This document shows, piece by piece, positions 16,694 to 26,792 of a stretch of 64,000 nucleotides of DNA. Numbering within the stretch: position 1 is the stretch's first letter; the number at the start of each line of letters is the position of its first letter. The stretch comes from CBDBBY01 sp965203795. GTDB lineage: Bacteria; Pseudomonadota; Alphaproteobacteria; Rhodobacterales; Rhodobacteraceae. The translations under genes and the position numbers were made by a program. The stretch covers positions 2,542,001 through 2,606,000 of the forward strand of contig OZ241915.1 of NCBI GenBank assembly GCA_965203795.1, in the 5' to 3' direction. The notes below the pieces were generated by a model. It searched no databases. It saw nothing but the letters and a program-made list of their open reading frames with translations, and had not been told where the DNA came from.

Positions 16694-18661
16694 ATGAGCT
16701 TCCCTTCCAGCTTCATAAACGAGATTCAAACCCGGGTCTCGCTCGCAAGAATTGCGGGGAAAACGGTATCCTGGGACAAGAAGAAGACCCGGGCCGCAAA
16801 GGGCGATTACTGGGCCTGCTGCCCGTTCCACAACGAAAAATCGCCTTCCTTCCATGTCGACGACAAGAAGGGGTTCTACTACTGCTTCGGCTGCCAGGCG
16901 CGCGGCGGGCTGATATCCTTCATCCGCGAGACGCGGAACATGGAGTACAGGGAGGCGGTCGAGTACCTCGCCGCGGAGGCCGGGCTTGCCGTTCCCGCGT
17001 TCGAGAAGGGCGCGGCGGAAGCGCGGAGCCTGGAGGAGCAGCTCTTCGAGATCAACGAGAAAGCCGCGAAGTTCTTCCGTCTTCAGCTTGAGACATCGCA
17101 AGGCAGGGAAGCGCGCTCGTATCTGGAAGGCCGGGGAGTCAGCCCCGGCGCGTTCCAAAGCTTCGGGCTGGGCTACGCGCCGCCGGGCAGCCGCCTCCTC
17201 TCCCACCTGCGGACCGCCGGGCATTCGAACAAGCAGCTCGTCGAAGCCGGACTCGCCGGCGTTTCCGAATCCGGGAACGAACACTACGACAGGTTCAGAG
17301 ACCGGATCATCTTCCCTATCCGCGATCTGAGGAGCCGGGTGATCGCGTTCGGAGGGCGGGCGATGGATCCCGGCGCGGGAGCGAAATACCTGAATTCGCC
17401 GGAAACGCCGATCTTCAAGAAGGGGGCAACCCTCTACAATCTGAGGTCGGAACGGACCGCGGCCGGCGCCTCGGGCGCCTTTCTGCTCGTCGAGGGCTAC
17501 ATGGACGTGATCGCGCTCTCCGAAGCGGGCTTCACGTCGGCGGTCGCGCCGCTGGGAACCGCCGTCACCGACCAGCAGCTGAGAATCGCGTGGCGATTCG
17601 CTGACGAGCCGATCGTCGTGATGGACGGCGACGACGCGGGCCGGATGGCCGCGATGCGGATGGTCGATACGGCGCTGCCGCTCCTCGAGCCGGGACGGAC
17701 CCTCCGCTTCTGCATGCTTCCGAAGAACTCCGATCCGGACGACTTCGTGAAGGACCAAGGAGCGGACGCGCTCCGCGCCCTGCTGGAGAAATCCGAGCCG
17801 CTGGTCGAATTCCTGTGGTCCCGCGAGACGCGCAACGGCCGGTTCGACACGCCGGAGCGGCAGGCGGCATTCGAGCACGCGCTGTTCGCGGCGGTCGGCA
17901 GAATCGGAAACGGTTCCGTGCGGACCCGATACCGCAACTATCTGCGCGGAAAGATCTTCGAGCTGTTCCGGCGCGGCGGCCGCCCGCGCGGCGGCGGTCC
18001 GCATCGACCCCTTTCCGGCCACTTGGCCGCGCGCGCCACATCCGCGGCGAGGGAATCCGCGCTTGCAGGCAGCGCTTCCGTTCAGTCCGACGCGGAGGGT
18101 CCCGACAGGCTGCTCGAGGAGGCCGTGCTCGCGATCTGCCTGAGGCACCCTTGGCTTGTGCGGGAATTCGAAACCGACCTCGAGGGCTTGACGCTCACGA
18201 GCGAGAGCCGCGCGGAGATCCTTCACGCGATTTTGAGAGTGGGCGCACTCGGGGAAATCGCGGCGGCCGACGATTTCGAAGCGCGGGTCGACGCCGAGGT
18301 CGGCGGAAGCCGGCAGGTGGCGCGGCTGTTCGAAGACCCGAGAATCAAGAACATTCCCGCCTTGCGCGGGGCGGAATCGTTCAATCCGAAAGATGCCTTG
18401 TCCGAAGAGCTCGCGAAAATCCTTGCGCGCCAGGAGAAGCGCTCGGTTTTGTCGATTGCGGACGAAGGCCGGTCGGAGATCGAACCCGCCGCAAGCGAGG
18501 CCCTGCAGTGGTGCCAGGAAATGGATGTCGCGGTGCGGGCGCTCGACGAAGCCGCGGCGGGACCCGACCCCCGCTCCGGCGCCAAGTACGTTCCGGGAAG
18601 CAACGGCTTCTGGGTGGACGCCGACGAGCAGGCGGAACTCGAGGAGCTGCGGAAGATCTGA
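16694..18661 (+). CDS. dnaG: DNA primase
   Basis: 655 residues. The N-terminal zinc ribbon has CPFHNEKSPSFHVDDKKG followed by YYCFGC (CHC2 type). The central TOPRIM catalytic domain has LVEGYMDVIAL with the catalytic Glu and VVMDGDDAGR with the Asp pair. The C-terminal part would bind the DnaB helicase. DnaG makes the RNA primers for DNA replication. ATG at 16694 is chosen because it gives MSFPSSFINEIQTRVSLARI, the typical DnaG opening; six codons further upstream are also possible. The order dnaG-rpoD is the classic macromolecular-synthesis arrangement. Confidence 0.96.
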   Translation: MSFPSSFINEIQTRVSLARIAGKTVSWDKKKTRAAKGDYWACCPFHNEKSPSFHVDDKKGFYYCFGCQARGGLISFIRETRNMEYREAVEYLAAEAGLAVPAFEKGAAEARSLEEQLFEINEKAAKFFRLQLETSQGREARSYLEGRGVSPGAFQSFGLGYAPPGSRLLSHLRTAGHSNKQLVEAGLAGVSESGNEHYDRFRDRIIFPIRDLRSRVIAFGGRAMDPGAGAKYLNSPETPIFKKGATLYNLRSERTAAGASGAFLLVEGYMDVIALSEAGFTSAVAPLGTAVTDQQLRIAWRFADEPIVVMDGDDAGRMAAMRMVDTALPLLEPGRTLRFCMLPKNSDPDDFVKDQGADALRALLEKSEPLVEFLWSRETRNGRFDTPERQAAFEHALFAAVGRIGNGSVRTRYRNYLRGKIFELFRRGGRPRGGGPHRPLSGHLAARATSAARESALAGSASVQSDAEGPDRLLEEAVLAICLRHPWLVREFETDLEGLTLTSESRAEILHAILRVGALGEIAAADDFEARVDAEVGGSRQVARLFEDPRIKNIPALRGAESFNPKDALSEELAKILARQEKRSVLSIADEGRSEIEPAASEALQWCQEMDVAVRALDEAAAGPDPRSGAKYVPGSNGFWVDADEQAELEELRKI

Positions 18662-18915
18662 AGGCCGGGCACTTTCAATCCGGCCTGGCGATTCCTATAT
18701 CCGAGTCCGGTTCGCATCGCGGCCGATGCTTCGCGGCGCGGGAAGTTTTCCACAAGAATCGACGCAGAGCGCCAACACCTGCGCCGCCAGCGCACAAAAT
18801 TCGATTGCAAAACCGGTAGAATGCTGCATTGCGAATCAATACTCCGGCGGGAGATTCCGGGACTCCCCGGATCTTTGCGGATCCGAACTGGCACCAGACG
18901 GCGAGGACTGACCGA

Positions 18916-20865
<1,950 letters not shown>

Positions 20866-21144
20866 ACGGCGGGAGGCTGCTGCGGTCAGGGACCTTCGGC
20901 GGAAGCCGCTTCGAGCAACCAAATTCCCGCAAGGATGCGGCCAAGGCACTGATGTTCGCGTTCCCATGGCGCCGCCGGGCGGACAGGATTCGCGCATCCG
21001 CGATGCCTGAAGCGTTGCCGCCGACGCCGGTCCGCGGCGGACGCGAGGCGCACGGGCCCCGCCGCCAGACCGAAATATGATATTGAACCGAAGGGAAATG
21101 CGAAGATAATGTGCGCCGCCCGAATTATTGGATAGGGGCGTAAC

Positions 21145-21618
21145 ATGCGTTGCCCATATTGCGGAACCACCGACACCCAAGTCAAGGATTCGCGACCCGC
21201 GGAAGAGCATGCCGCAATACGGCGGAGGCGGATGTGCAGCGCGTGCGCCGGGCGCTTCACGACCTACGAGCGGGTGCAGCTGAGGGACCTGTTCGTCCAG
21301 AAATCAACCGGCAGGCGCGAGGATTTCGACCGGGACAAGCTCGAGCGGTCGGTCCGCATAGCCATGCGCAAGCGCCCGATCGAACCCGACCGAATCAACC
21401 AGATGATCTCCGGCATTGTCAGGCGGCTTGAATCCACCGGCGACACTGACATTCCGTCGAACGTCATCGGCGAATTCGTCATGGAGGCGCTGGCACGGAT
21501 CGACACGGTCGCGTACGTCAGGTTTGCCAGCGTCTACAAGAACTTCCAGGCTGCGGACGATTTCGAGTCGTTCGTGGCCGAGCTTCGCCCTGAAGAAAGC
21601 CCCCAGCACGAAAAATGA
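21145..21618 (+). CDS. nrdR: Transcriptional repressor NrdR
   Basis: 157 residues, the standard size. The N-terminal zinc ribbon is MRCPYCGTTDTQVKDSR with the second Cys pair in CSACAGRFTTYERV. The remainder is an ATP-cone domain (STGRREDFDRDKLERSV onward). NrdR senses ATP/dATP and represses ribonucleotide reductase genes. The gene overlaps ribD by four bases (ATGA), giving the nrdR-ribD order common in alphaproteobacteria. Confidence 0.95.
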   Translation: MRCPYCGTTDTQVKDSRPAEEHAAIRRRRMCSACAGRFTTYERVQLRDLFVQKSTGRREDFDRDKLERSVRIAMRKRPIEPDRINQMISGIVRRLESTGDTDIPSNVIGEFVMEALARIDTVAYVRFASVYKNFQAADDFESFVAELRPEESPQHEK

Positions 21619-22724
21619 CCCTCCCGCGCGCTGACGCGAGATGGATGCGCCTTGCGCTGACGCTCGCGTGCCGGGGGTCCGGGCAGACTTGGCCCAACCC
21701 GTCCGTGGGATGCGCGATCGTGCGCGACGGGCGGCTCGTCGGACGCGGCTGGACCAAGCCCGGCGGGCGGCCCCACGCCGAACAAGAGGCATTGGCCGAG
21801 GCCGGGGAAGCCGCGCAGGGGGCGACGGCCTATGTCACCCTCGAGCCGTGCGCGCATTACGGCCAAACGCCGCCCTGCGCCAAGCTGCTCGCTGAAGCCG
21901 GAATCGCCAGGGTTGTGCTCGCCGTTTCCGATCCGTTCCGGACGGAAGCGGGCTCCGGACGCGGAATGCTGGAGCGCTCGGGCGTGTCCGTCGATGCGGG
22001 TTGCCTTGAACGAGAAGCGCGGCGGGCCAACGCAGGGTATTTTCTGAGGCTCCGCCAAGGCCGCCCGGCCGTCACGCTCAAGCTGGCGATGACATTCGAC
22101 GGCCGGATCGCCGAGGCTTCGGGCGCAAGCAAATGGATCACCGGCGAGTCCGCCCGGAAGGCGGTCCACGCGATGCGCGTGCGCCACGATGCCGTAATGG
22201 TGGGACGCGGTACCGCGGAATCGGACGATCCGCTGCTGACTCCGCGCGGGATGGGCAAAGTCCGGCGTCCTGTCAGAATCGTGCTCGATTCCGGCATTTC
22301 GATTTCGCCTCAGAGCAATCTCGGGCGCACTGCCCGCGAGGCTCCCGTCTGGATCGTCCACGCCGACAGCGCGGACTCCGGCGCCGCACGCCATTGGAAG
22401 GACACCGGCGCCGAGACCATATCCTGCAAGGGCAGCGAGAGCGGCATCGACGTGACGGACGCGCTGTCGAAACTTGCAGAGCGCGGGCTCAACAGCGTTC
22501 TTTGCGAAGGCGGGTCAGGGATCGCGGCTTCTCTCCTCAAGCACGATCTTGTTGACCAGCTCGCGGGATTCACGGCCGGACGGATACTGGGAGCGGACGG
22601 CATCCCGTCGGTAGGCGCTTGCGCCATCCGCGGCCTCGGGCGCGAGCCGCGTTTCCGGCTTGAGCGCGTGGAGCGGTTCGGCAACGACGCACTTCACCTT
22701 TGGCGGCGCGAATTGCCACACTGA
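21615..22724 (+). CDS. ribD: Bifunctional riboflavin deaminase/reductase RibD
   Basis: 369 residues. The N-terminal cytidine-deaminase-like domain has zinc ligands in GGRPHAEQEALAEAG and TLEPCAHYGQTPPC. The C-terminal DHFR-like reductase domain has LKLAMTFDGRIAEASGASKW and VMVGRGTAESDDPLLTPR. It carries out the second and third steps of riboflavin synthesis. The start overlaps nrdR. The next genes of the pathway (ribE, ribBA, ribH) follow only after a 3.4-kb accessory insertion. Confidence 0.95.
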   Translation: MTLPRADARWMRLALTLACRGSGQTWPNPSVGCAIVRDGRLVGRGWTKPGGRPHAEQEALAEAGEAAQGATAYVTLEPCAHYGQTPPCAKLLAEAGIARVVLAVSDPFRTEAGSGRGMLERSGVSVDAGCLEREARRANAGYFLRLRQGRPAVTLKLAMTFDGRIAEASGASKWITGESARKAVHAMRVRHDAVMVGRGTAESDDPLLTPRGMGKVRRPVRIVLDSGISISPQSNLGRTAREAPVWIVHADSADSGAARHWKDTGAETISCKGSESGIDVTDALSKLAERGLNSVLCEGGSGIAASLLKHDLVDQLAGFTAGRILGADGIPSVGACAIRGLGREPRFRLERVERFGNDALHLWRRELPH

Positions 22725-23142
22725 ATCGCGCCGAAGCCAGTCAAGCGCTTGCATTCCTGGCGATCCGGGTTCATCCATGCCGCAGAAAACATTGCAAGCC
22801 GAATCCCGCGTGCGAGTAACGCGCGGGCGGCAGGTCCCTTGGCCACCATTACGGTGGCCAAGGCTTTTTTGACCGGCGTTCTTGTAAATCCGTTTCATCG
22901 AAGAAGCCGGAGATCTTGGATGATTTGGCAATCCACGCCGACCAGACGACCAGAATGTCCTCGTCGCTGTCGACCAGTTTGTCGATGCCGAAACCCGGCG
23001 AGAAAATGCCGCACTGGAATGCGGGAAAGTCCGCCGCAATCCGCAACAGGAAAGCATCCAAACCGGTCTGCATCGGGGTGCCGGAAACCGCGCGCCTTGA
23101 TAGAGGTTGGCTTTCGGACAGCGGCTGGCATATGATTATGCC
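22725..23142. other. Accessory sequence after ribD, no clear gene
   Basis: Apart from the terminator at 22837-22870, this 418-bp stretch has no gene I can name. The minus strand is open from 23199 to 22849 and contains the readable segment SGTPMQTGLDAFLLRIAADF and FGIDKLVDSDEDILVVWSAW. This could be the tail of a protein but has no start, ribosome binding site or family I recognise. Confidence 0.4.
22837..22870 (+). terminator. Rho-independent terminator after ribD
   Basis: CCTTGGCCACC (22837-22847), loop ATTAC, then the perfect complement GGTGGCCAAGG (22853-22863), C and six T. This is an 11-bp perfect stem with a T-tract, an ideal intrinsic terminator. It lies 113 bp past the ribD stop and would end nrdR-ribD transcription before the toxin-antitoxin genes and ribE. 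Confidence 0.9.
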
Positions 23143-23427
23143 ATGCACCCGCTGATTGAAGCTAATCGCAAGGAGATTCTTGCGCTTGCCGAACGTCACG
23201 GCGCGCGGGATGTGCGGGTGTTCGGATCAATGGCTCGGGGCGATGCTGACGACTCAAGCGATGTTGATCTGCTGGTGTCGTTCTTTCCGGGACGGTCGGC
23301 GCTGGACCAGGGGGCCTTGCTGATGGATGTTCAGGCATTGCTCAATCGCCGGGTGGATGTGGTCACCGAACCTGCGCTGCGCCCCGAGTTGCGCGATCAG
23401 GTATTGCGGGAAGCGCAGCCACTTTGA
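23143..23427 (+). CDS. mntA: MntA-type nucleotidyltransferase antitoxin
   Basis: 94 residues with the minimal nucleotidyltransferase motif: VFGSMARGDADDSSDVDLLV fits G-S-x10-D-x-D exactly, and the third acidic residue lies in RRVDVVTEPAL. In MNT/HEPN (type VII) modules this enzyme neutralises the HEPN toxin by transferring AMP to it. ATG at 23143 is chosen because it starts the conserved MHPLIEANRKEILALAERHG segment. The gene overlaps the toxin gene by four bases (TTGA), as is usual for these pairs. Confidence 0.88.
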   Translation: MHPLIEANRKEILALAERHGARDVRVFGSMARGDADDSSDVDLLVSFFPGRSALDQGALLMDVQALLNRRVDVVTEPALRPELRDQVLREAQPL

Positions 23428-23813
23428 CACCCGGACCAGACTACGATCGCAGCCAACTGATTCACATCCGCAAGTGCATTGATCGAATCAGGACATACAC
23501 GAGCGAAGGAAGAGAGGCGTTCTTCAATTCGTGCTTGGTGCAGGACGCGGTCGTGCGCAATCTGCAGACTCTTGCGGAATCGACGCAGCGCTTGAGCGAC
23601 GCGCTCAAGTCGGGCGAACCCGGAGCGCCGTGGAAAGCCATGGCGGGATTTCGCAACGCACCGGTCCATGATTGTCTTGAATTGGATCACCAGCTGATCT
23701 GGCGAGTTGTCGAGAGTGATCTTCCGGAGTTGGAATCGGTCGTCGAAAGGATGCTTCAAGCGCTCGATTCGGTGGAACAGCCCTTGTCAGGCCCGCCGGA
23801 ACCGGAAAGCTGA
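23424..23813 (+). CDS. hepT: HepT-like HEPN toxin (DUF86 family)
   Basis: 129 residues, all-helical, fitting the DUF86/HepT toxin family of HEPN RNases. The opening LIHIRKCIDRIRTYTSEGRE and the core QDAVVRNLQTLAESTQRLSD match the family. The catalytic motif is RNAPVHDC: the Arg and His of R-x4-H are present, but the Tyr normally two positions after the His (R-x4-H-x-Y) is Cys. That Tyr is the residue AMPylated by MntA in characterised pairs. The start is a TTG overlapping the mntA stop. The tail after residue 115 is probably disordered. Confidence 0.85.
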   Translation: MTPGPDYDRSQLIHIRKCIDRIRTYTSEGREAFFNSCLVQDAVVRNLQTLAESTQRLSDALKSGEPGAPWKAMAGFRNAPVHDCLELDHQLIWRVVESDLPELESVVERMLQALDSVEQPLSGPPEPES

Positions 23814-24676
23814 AGCGTTCTCGAGTTTCCTTTCCGTTCAGCTACCGCCTCATCGGTCTGGGTTTGCGTTCTCCGGAAAACAGGGGCAGTTCAATTCGAG
23901 AACTCCGACTTCCAGCAAACATTGAGCTCTAACGGTGTGTCCCAAGTTTTTGGCCAAGCGGCTGCGGCGTGACAAAACGTCCGATCAAGACAGTCGCCCA
24001 AGTGGTTGTTTTCGATACAACCTTTGATGGCAAACAGAGCGTTGGCGCCTGTTTGCCCAGCTGTGCCCCGTGAGACCAAAAATGGGATGCACGCCTCGGT
24101 GTTCGGATCTTACAAATGCGCCTTCAAGGCTCAGTATGGAACGGTTCCGCCGCGGTTGGCGAAGACCTGCATACTGCGGGCACCGCGCATCCGAACGCGA
24201 TCAGCAGGTTCACCGCGAAAAACGGGATGCACCCAACCCCGAACGGCCAATTGCATTTCTTCGTTGCGGCACCTATGTTTAGAAGAATGAGACGCATCAG
24301 GTTGAAGCCGGGCAGTGTCCATCCTGCCGCATTCGCGAATGTCTGTAGCGCTCGGCCCGCTGCCGTCGGTGCGGTTCGCGGCCATGTGGCATCCGGCGGC
24401 ATCGTAGACCCGCCCCGCAGGTTCGTTGCCTGATCCAGCGCCACCGCGTAGTACCTACTCCGCGAAGCCGGGGGTGAATCGTTCCGTCATCAAGCGGTGG
24501 CTCATCGGGTGTCGCTCCGGCCTGCGTCCGCTTTCGGCCGCCTGCATGAAGGTCGGAGTAGCTTTGCGGGCCTGTGCACTCGTGCCACGACTTCGCCAGT
24601 GCGGAGCGTGCTCCGCAGCATGCAAGGTGTTGGGCCGGTTGCCGCTGCTCGCCGACGCAAATCGAAGGAATATCCT
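23814..24676. other. Gene-free stretch holding inverted-repeat arm A
   Basis: 863 bp with no credible gene. It contains arm A of a long inverted repeat (23934-24090). A short, weaker echo near 24224-24240 (AAAACGGGATGCACCC) resembles the outer edge of the arm. The sequence before the Panacea gene shows no recognisable promoter. Confidence 0.5.
23934..24090 (-). repeat. Long inverted repeat, arm A
   Basis: Read on the minus strand this 157-bp segment aligns end to end with 25956-26115 read on the plus strand, roughly three-quarters identical by eye. The best-conserved block includes TTGTATCGAAAACAACC in both. One reading of the arms gives VVFDTTFDGKQSVG (A) and VVFDTTFDDKQGVG (B), so they may be fragments of an old gene or transposon end. 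The arms enclose the Panacea antitoxin gene and its partner. Confidence 0.8.
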
Positions 24677-24679
24677 GTG
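24665..24679 (+). promoter_or_regulatory. Shine-Dalgarno fixing a GTG start
   Basis: AAGGAA at 24665-24670 sits seven bases before GTG at 24677. It selects this GTG as the start of the Panacea-domain gene over codons far upstream in the same frame, where the predicted protein has no family resemblance. Confidence 0.6.
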
Positions 24680-25174
24680 CCTGAACATGCAAACAAGCCC
24701 ATCACGCGTGACAGCCGTGATCGCGGGCACGATCCCCGGGGCATTGCCAATGCCCTGATCCGTCTCGGGATCGAAAATGCGCAACCCCGCGACCCACTGC
24801 AGATCGTCAAACTGACGTATTTGTGCCATGGGTGGATGCTTGGACTTTATCATCGCCGCATGTCCTGTGATCCGGTGTACGCATGGCAGTACGGCCCGGT
24901 GATTCCAGCAGTGTACGAAGGCGTGAAACGATACGGTAGGAAACCGGTTATGACACCGATCCCGTGCCTGGAAGACAGCTTCGGCGAATTGGAAAATGAT
25001 CTGATCAATCAGGTCTTCGACGCCTACTGCCAGTTCAGCGGGATCGACTTGTCCATGATGACGCATGCCCAAGGTACGCCTTGGTACAAAATCTGGCACC
25101 AGTACGGCAAAAACACGCTTATCCCAGATGAGCTCATTGAAGAGCATTTCTCGGAATTGGCCGACAAGCAATGA
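24677..25174 (+). CDS. Panacea-domain (DUF4065/SocA-like) antitoxin
   Basis: 165 residues. The core LQIVKLTYLCHGWMLGLYHR, then DPVYAWQYGPVIPAVYEGVKRYG and MTHAQGTPWYKIW, match the Panacea domain: the AWQYGPV.PxVY motif and the THxxGPW-like motif are diagnostic. Panacea (PanA) proteins are antitoxins that pair with many unrelated toxin folds encoded next to them. This gene overlaps the next one by four bases (ATGA), so the downstream membrane protein is its likely partner. The N-terminal 40 residues (HANKPITRDSRDRGHD) are variable. It lies within inverted-repeat arms, between ribD and ribE. Confidence 0.85.
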   Translation: MPEHANKPITRDSRDRGHDPRGIANALIRLGIENAQPRDPLQIVKLTYLCHGWMLGLYHRRMSCDPVYAWQYGPVIPAVYEGVKRYGRKPVMTPIPCLEDSFGELENDLINQVFDAYCQFSGIDLSMMTHAQGTPWYKIWHQYGKNTLIPDELIEEHFSELADKQ

Positions 25175-25596
25175 GCAACCGTGATTCAGGCTTGGGGCCG
25201 GAGCAGGAAGAAATTCGGCATCTAGAGAAATTGGCCGAACAAAATCGTCCGGAGCTGGCGCTCAGGAAACTTCCGACGCCGATACCTACGCCTCGTGGTG
25301 ATCGAGCGCGAGCGCAGGAAGAAGAGCAGCAGTTAGAAAAAGCGGCTAGGCAACATAAACGAGACGAGACCATACGGGGTATCATCGGGTGGTGGATGTA
25401 TGTTCTCGTTTCCGTGATATTCGTTATCATCATTGGCGCGGTTGGAATGCTCGGGTACCATCTTTTGTTCCCAGCCAAATTCCATTGGCTAAATTCAGAT
25501 GAACTTCAGAAAGTGAAGGATTTTGTACTCAGTGGAACCGTTGTCGGATTGGGCACAAGCTATTTTCGGCAATATCTGGAAGCTAAGCGAACGTAA
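25171..25596 (+). CDS. Small membrane protein, candidate Panacea-neutralised toxin
   Basis: 141 residues with no family I recognise. Residues about 10-70 are highly charged and likely coiled-coil (EEEQQLEKAARQHKRDE). A strong membrane helix spans about 71-98 (WWMYVLVSVIFVIIIGAVGM). The remainder KFHWLNSDELQKVKDFVLSG is followed by a weaker hydrophobic stretch (TVVGLGTSYF). Its ATG overlaps the Panacea antitoxin gene stop (ATGA), so the two are translated together. Membrane-active proteins are one known class of Panacea partners. Toxicity is inferred from context only. Its codons are AT-richer than those of the rib genes. Confidence 0.65.
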   Translation: MSNRDSGLGPEQEEIRHLEKLAEQNRPELALRKLPTPIPTPRGDRARAQEEEQQLEKAARQHKRDETIRGIIGWWMYVLVSVIFVIIIGAVGMLGYHLLFPAKFHWLNSDELQKVKDFVLSGTVVGLGTSYFRQYLEAKRT

Positions 25597-26192
25597 CCCT
25601 ATGAACCGCCCCGTGCTTACGGGAGGGCAGAAGCCCGGACGGACGACCGGGAAGCCATACGTCAGGGCCAATGGTTGAGATTAGACACGCGCCGAAATAT
25701 CTGACCGAACTCCACGCGCACAGAAGTTCAGCCGGAAAATGAAAATCGCACGGATTGTCCCAGCGATGGCGCCGCTCTAGGGATGGGCCCTCAAGGGAAG
25801 AAGGCTGCCGGACAAGGCCCCCTTTCGGGAGCCGGAACGCATCGACCTTCATCGCTGCCCTGCGCCGCGACCGGGTCGACGCCCCTTGGGGCCTTGACGG
25901 TTCAGCCAACGTCGCCGCCTTCCGAGCATGCGTCAAAGCTGTTCTGGCTCCCGGTGCATCTCAAATTTTTGGTCTTTCGGGGCACCGCTGGTCGAAAGCA
26001 GGTGCCAACGCCCTGCTTGTCATCAAATGTTGTATCGAAAACAACCGCTTGACCAACTTTTGCGACTGGAGGATTTGTCATGCCGCCGCCTGAGCAAAAA
26101 ATTTGTGACGCACCCGAACCCTGACAAGCAGTTGCGCGGGCTTGCCGCCAACTGTAAATGGTTCCACGAGCACAACCTGTTGGACTGCGGAA
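25597..26192. other. Gene-free stretch before ribE with inverted-repeat arm B
   Basis: 596 bp without a credible gene. It contains arm B (25956-26115) and must also hold whatever promoter drives ribE-ribBA-ribH-nusB, because the ribD transcript ends at the terminator near 22.85 kb. I looked for the conserved FMN-riboswitch blocks in this leader and did not see them. Confidence 0.5.
25956..26115 (+). repeat. Long inverted repeat, arm B
   Basis: 160 bp matching arm A (23934-24090) in reverse orientation, with only a few small indels. It ends 77 bp before the ribE start codon. Together the arms give a cassette of about 2.2 kb including both repeats. Confidence 0.8.
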
Positions 26193-26792
26193 ATGTTCAC
26201 CGGAATCGTCCAAGAGGTCGGAACCGTCAGCCGCGTTGACCGGTCCGGTGAGCTGCTGTTCAGAATCGAAACCGGAAAATGCGCGGACGGACTCCGGACC
26301 GGGGCATCCGTCGCCTGCAACGGCATCTGCCTTACGGCGACCAATTGCGAACCCGTGCCGGACGGCTGGATCGAAGTGCAGGTCTCCGGCGAAACCTCGG
26401 AGCTGACGAACGCGTCCGATTGGGCCGAGGGCAGCAAAATCAACTTGGAGCGCTCGCTTCGGGTTGGGGACGAGCTCGGTGGTCATATCGTAACCGGTCA
26501 TGTGGACGGCGTAGCGCGGATTCTCTCATTGGACGACGAAGGGGAAAGCCGGAAGGCGCGCCTGCGCGTTCCCGGGGAATTCGCCGGGTTCGTGGCCCGA
26601 AAGGGCTCGATCGCCCTCGAGGGCGTATCCTTGACAGTCAACGAGGTCTCCGGAACGGACTTCGGGGTCAATTTGATCCCGCATACTCTGAACGTCACGA
26701 CTTGGGGCGGATTGCAGACCGGCACCGACGTCAATTTCGAAGTCGACGTTCTGGCAAGGTACGTCCGGCGCATGGCGGAGGCGGCCGCATGA
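26193..26792 (+). CDS. ribE: Riboflavin synthase, alpha subunit
   Basis: 199 residues made of two tandem lumazine-binding domains: MFTGIVQEVGTVSRVDRSGE opens the first, and GHIVTGHVDGVARILSLDDE opens the second. It converts two 6,7-dimethyl-8-ribityllumazine molecules to riboflavin plus the pyrimidine precursor. ATG at 26193 gives the canonical MFTGI start. It overlaps ribBA by four bases. In its usual operon it would follow ribD directly; here the accessory segment intervenes. Confidence 0.94.
   Translation: MFTGIVQEVGTVSRVDRSGELLFRIETGKCADGLRTGASVACNGICLTATNCEPVPDGWIEVQVSGETSELTNASDWAEGSKINLERSLRVGDELGGHIVTGHVDGVARILSLDDEGESRKARLRVPGEFAGFVARKGSIALEGVSLTVNEVSGTDFGVNLIPHTLNVTTWGGLQTGTDVNFEVDVLARYVRRMAEAAA

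Noticed and set aside
18794..18822. rpoD promoter with TAGAAT as the -10
   Set aside because: The sequence 17 bases upstream of the -10 does not resemble a -35 element, so the call is too weak.
24124..24444. Open frame on the minus strand between HepT and the Panacea gene
   Set aside because: No ribosome binding site, no family resemblance and composition like the surrounding non-coding DNA.
25597..26192. FMN riboswitch upstream of ribE
   Set aside because: I looked for the conserved RFN blocks in the ribE leader and did not find them; the leader is instead occupied by inverted-repeat arm B.
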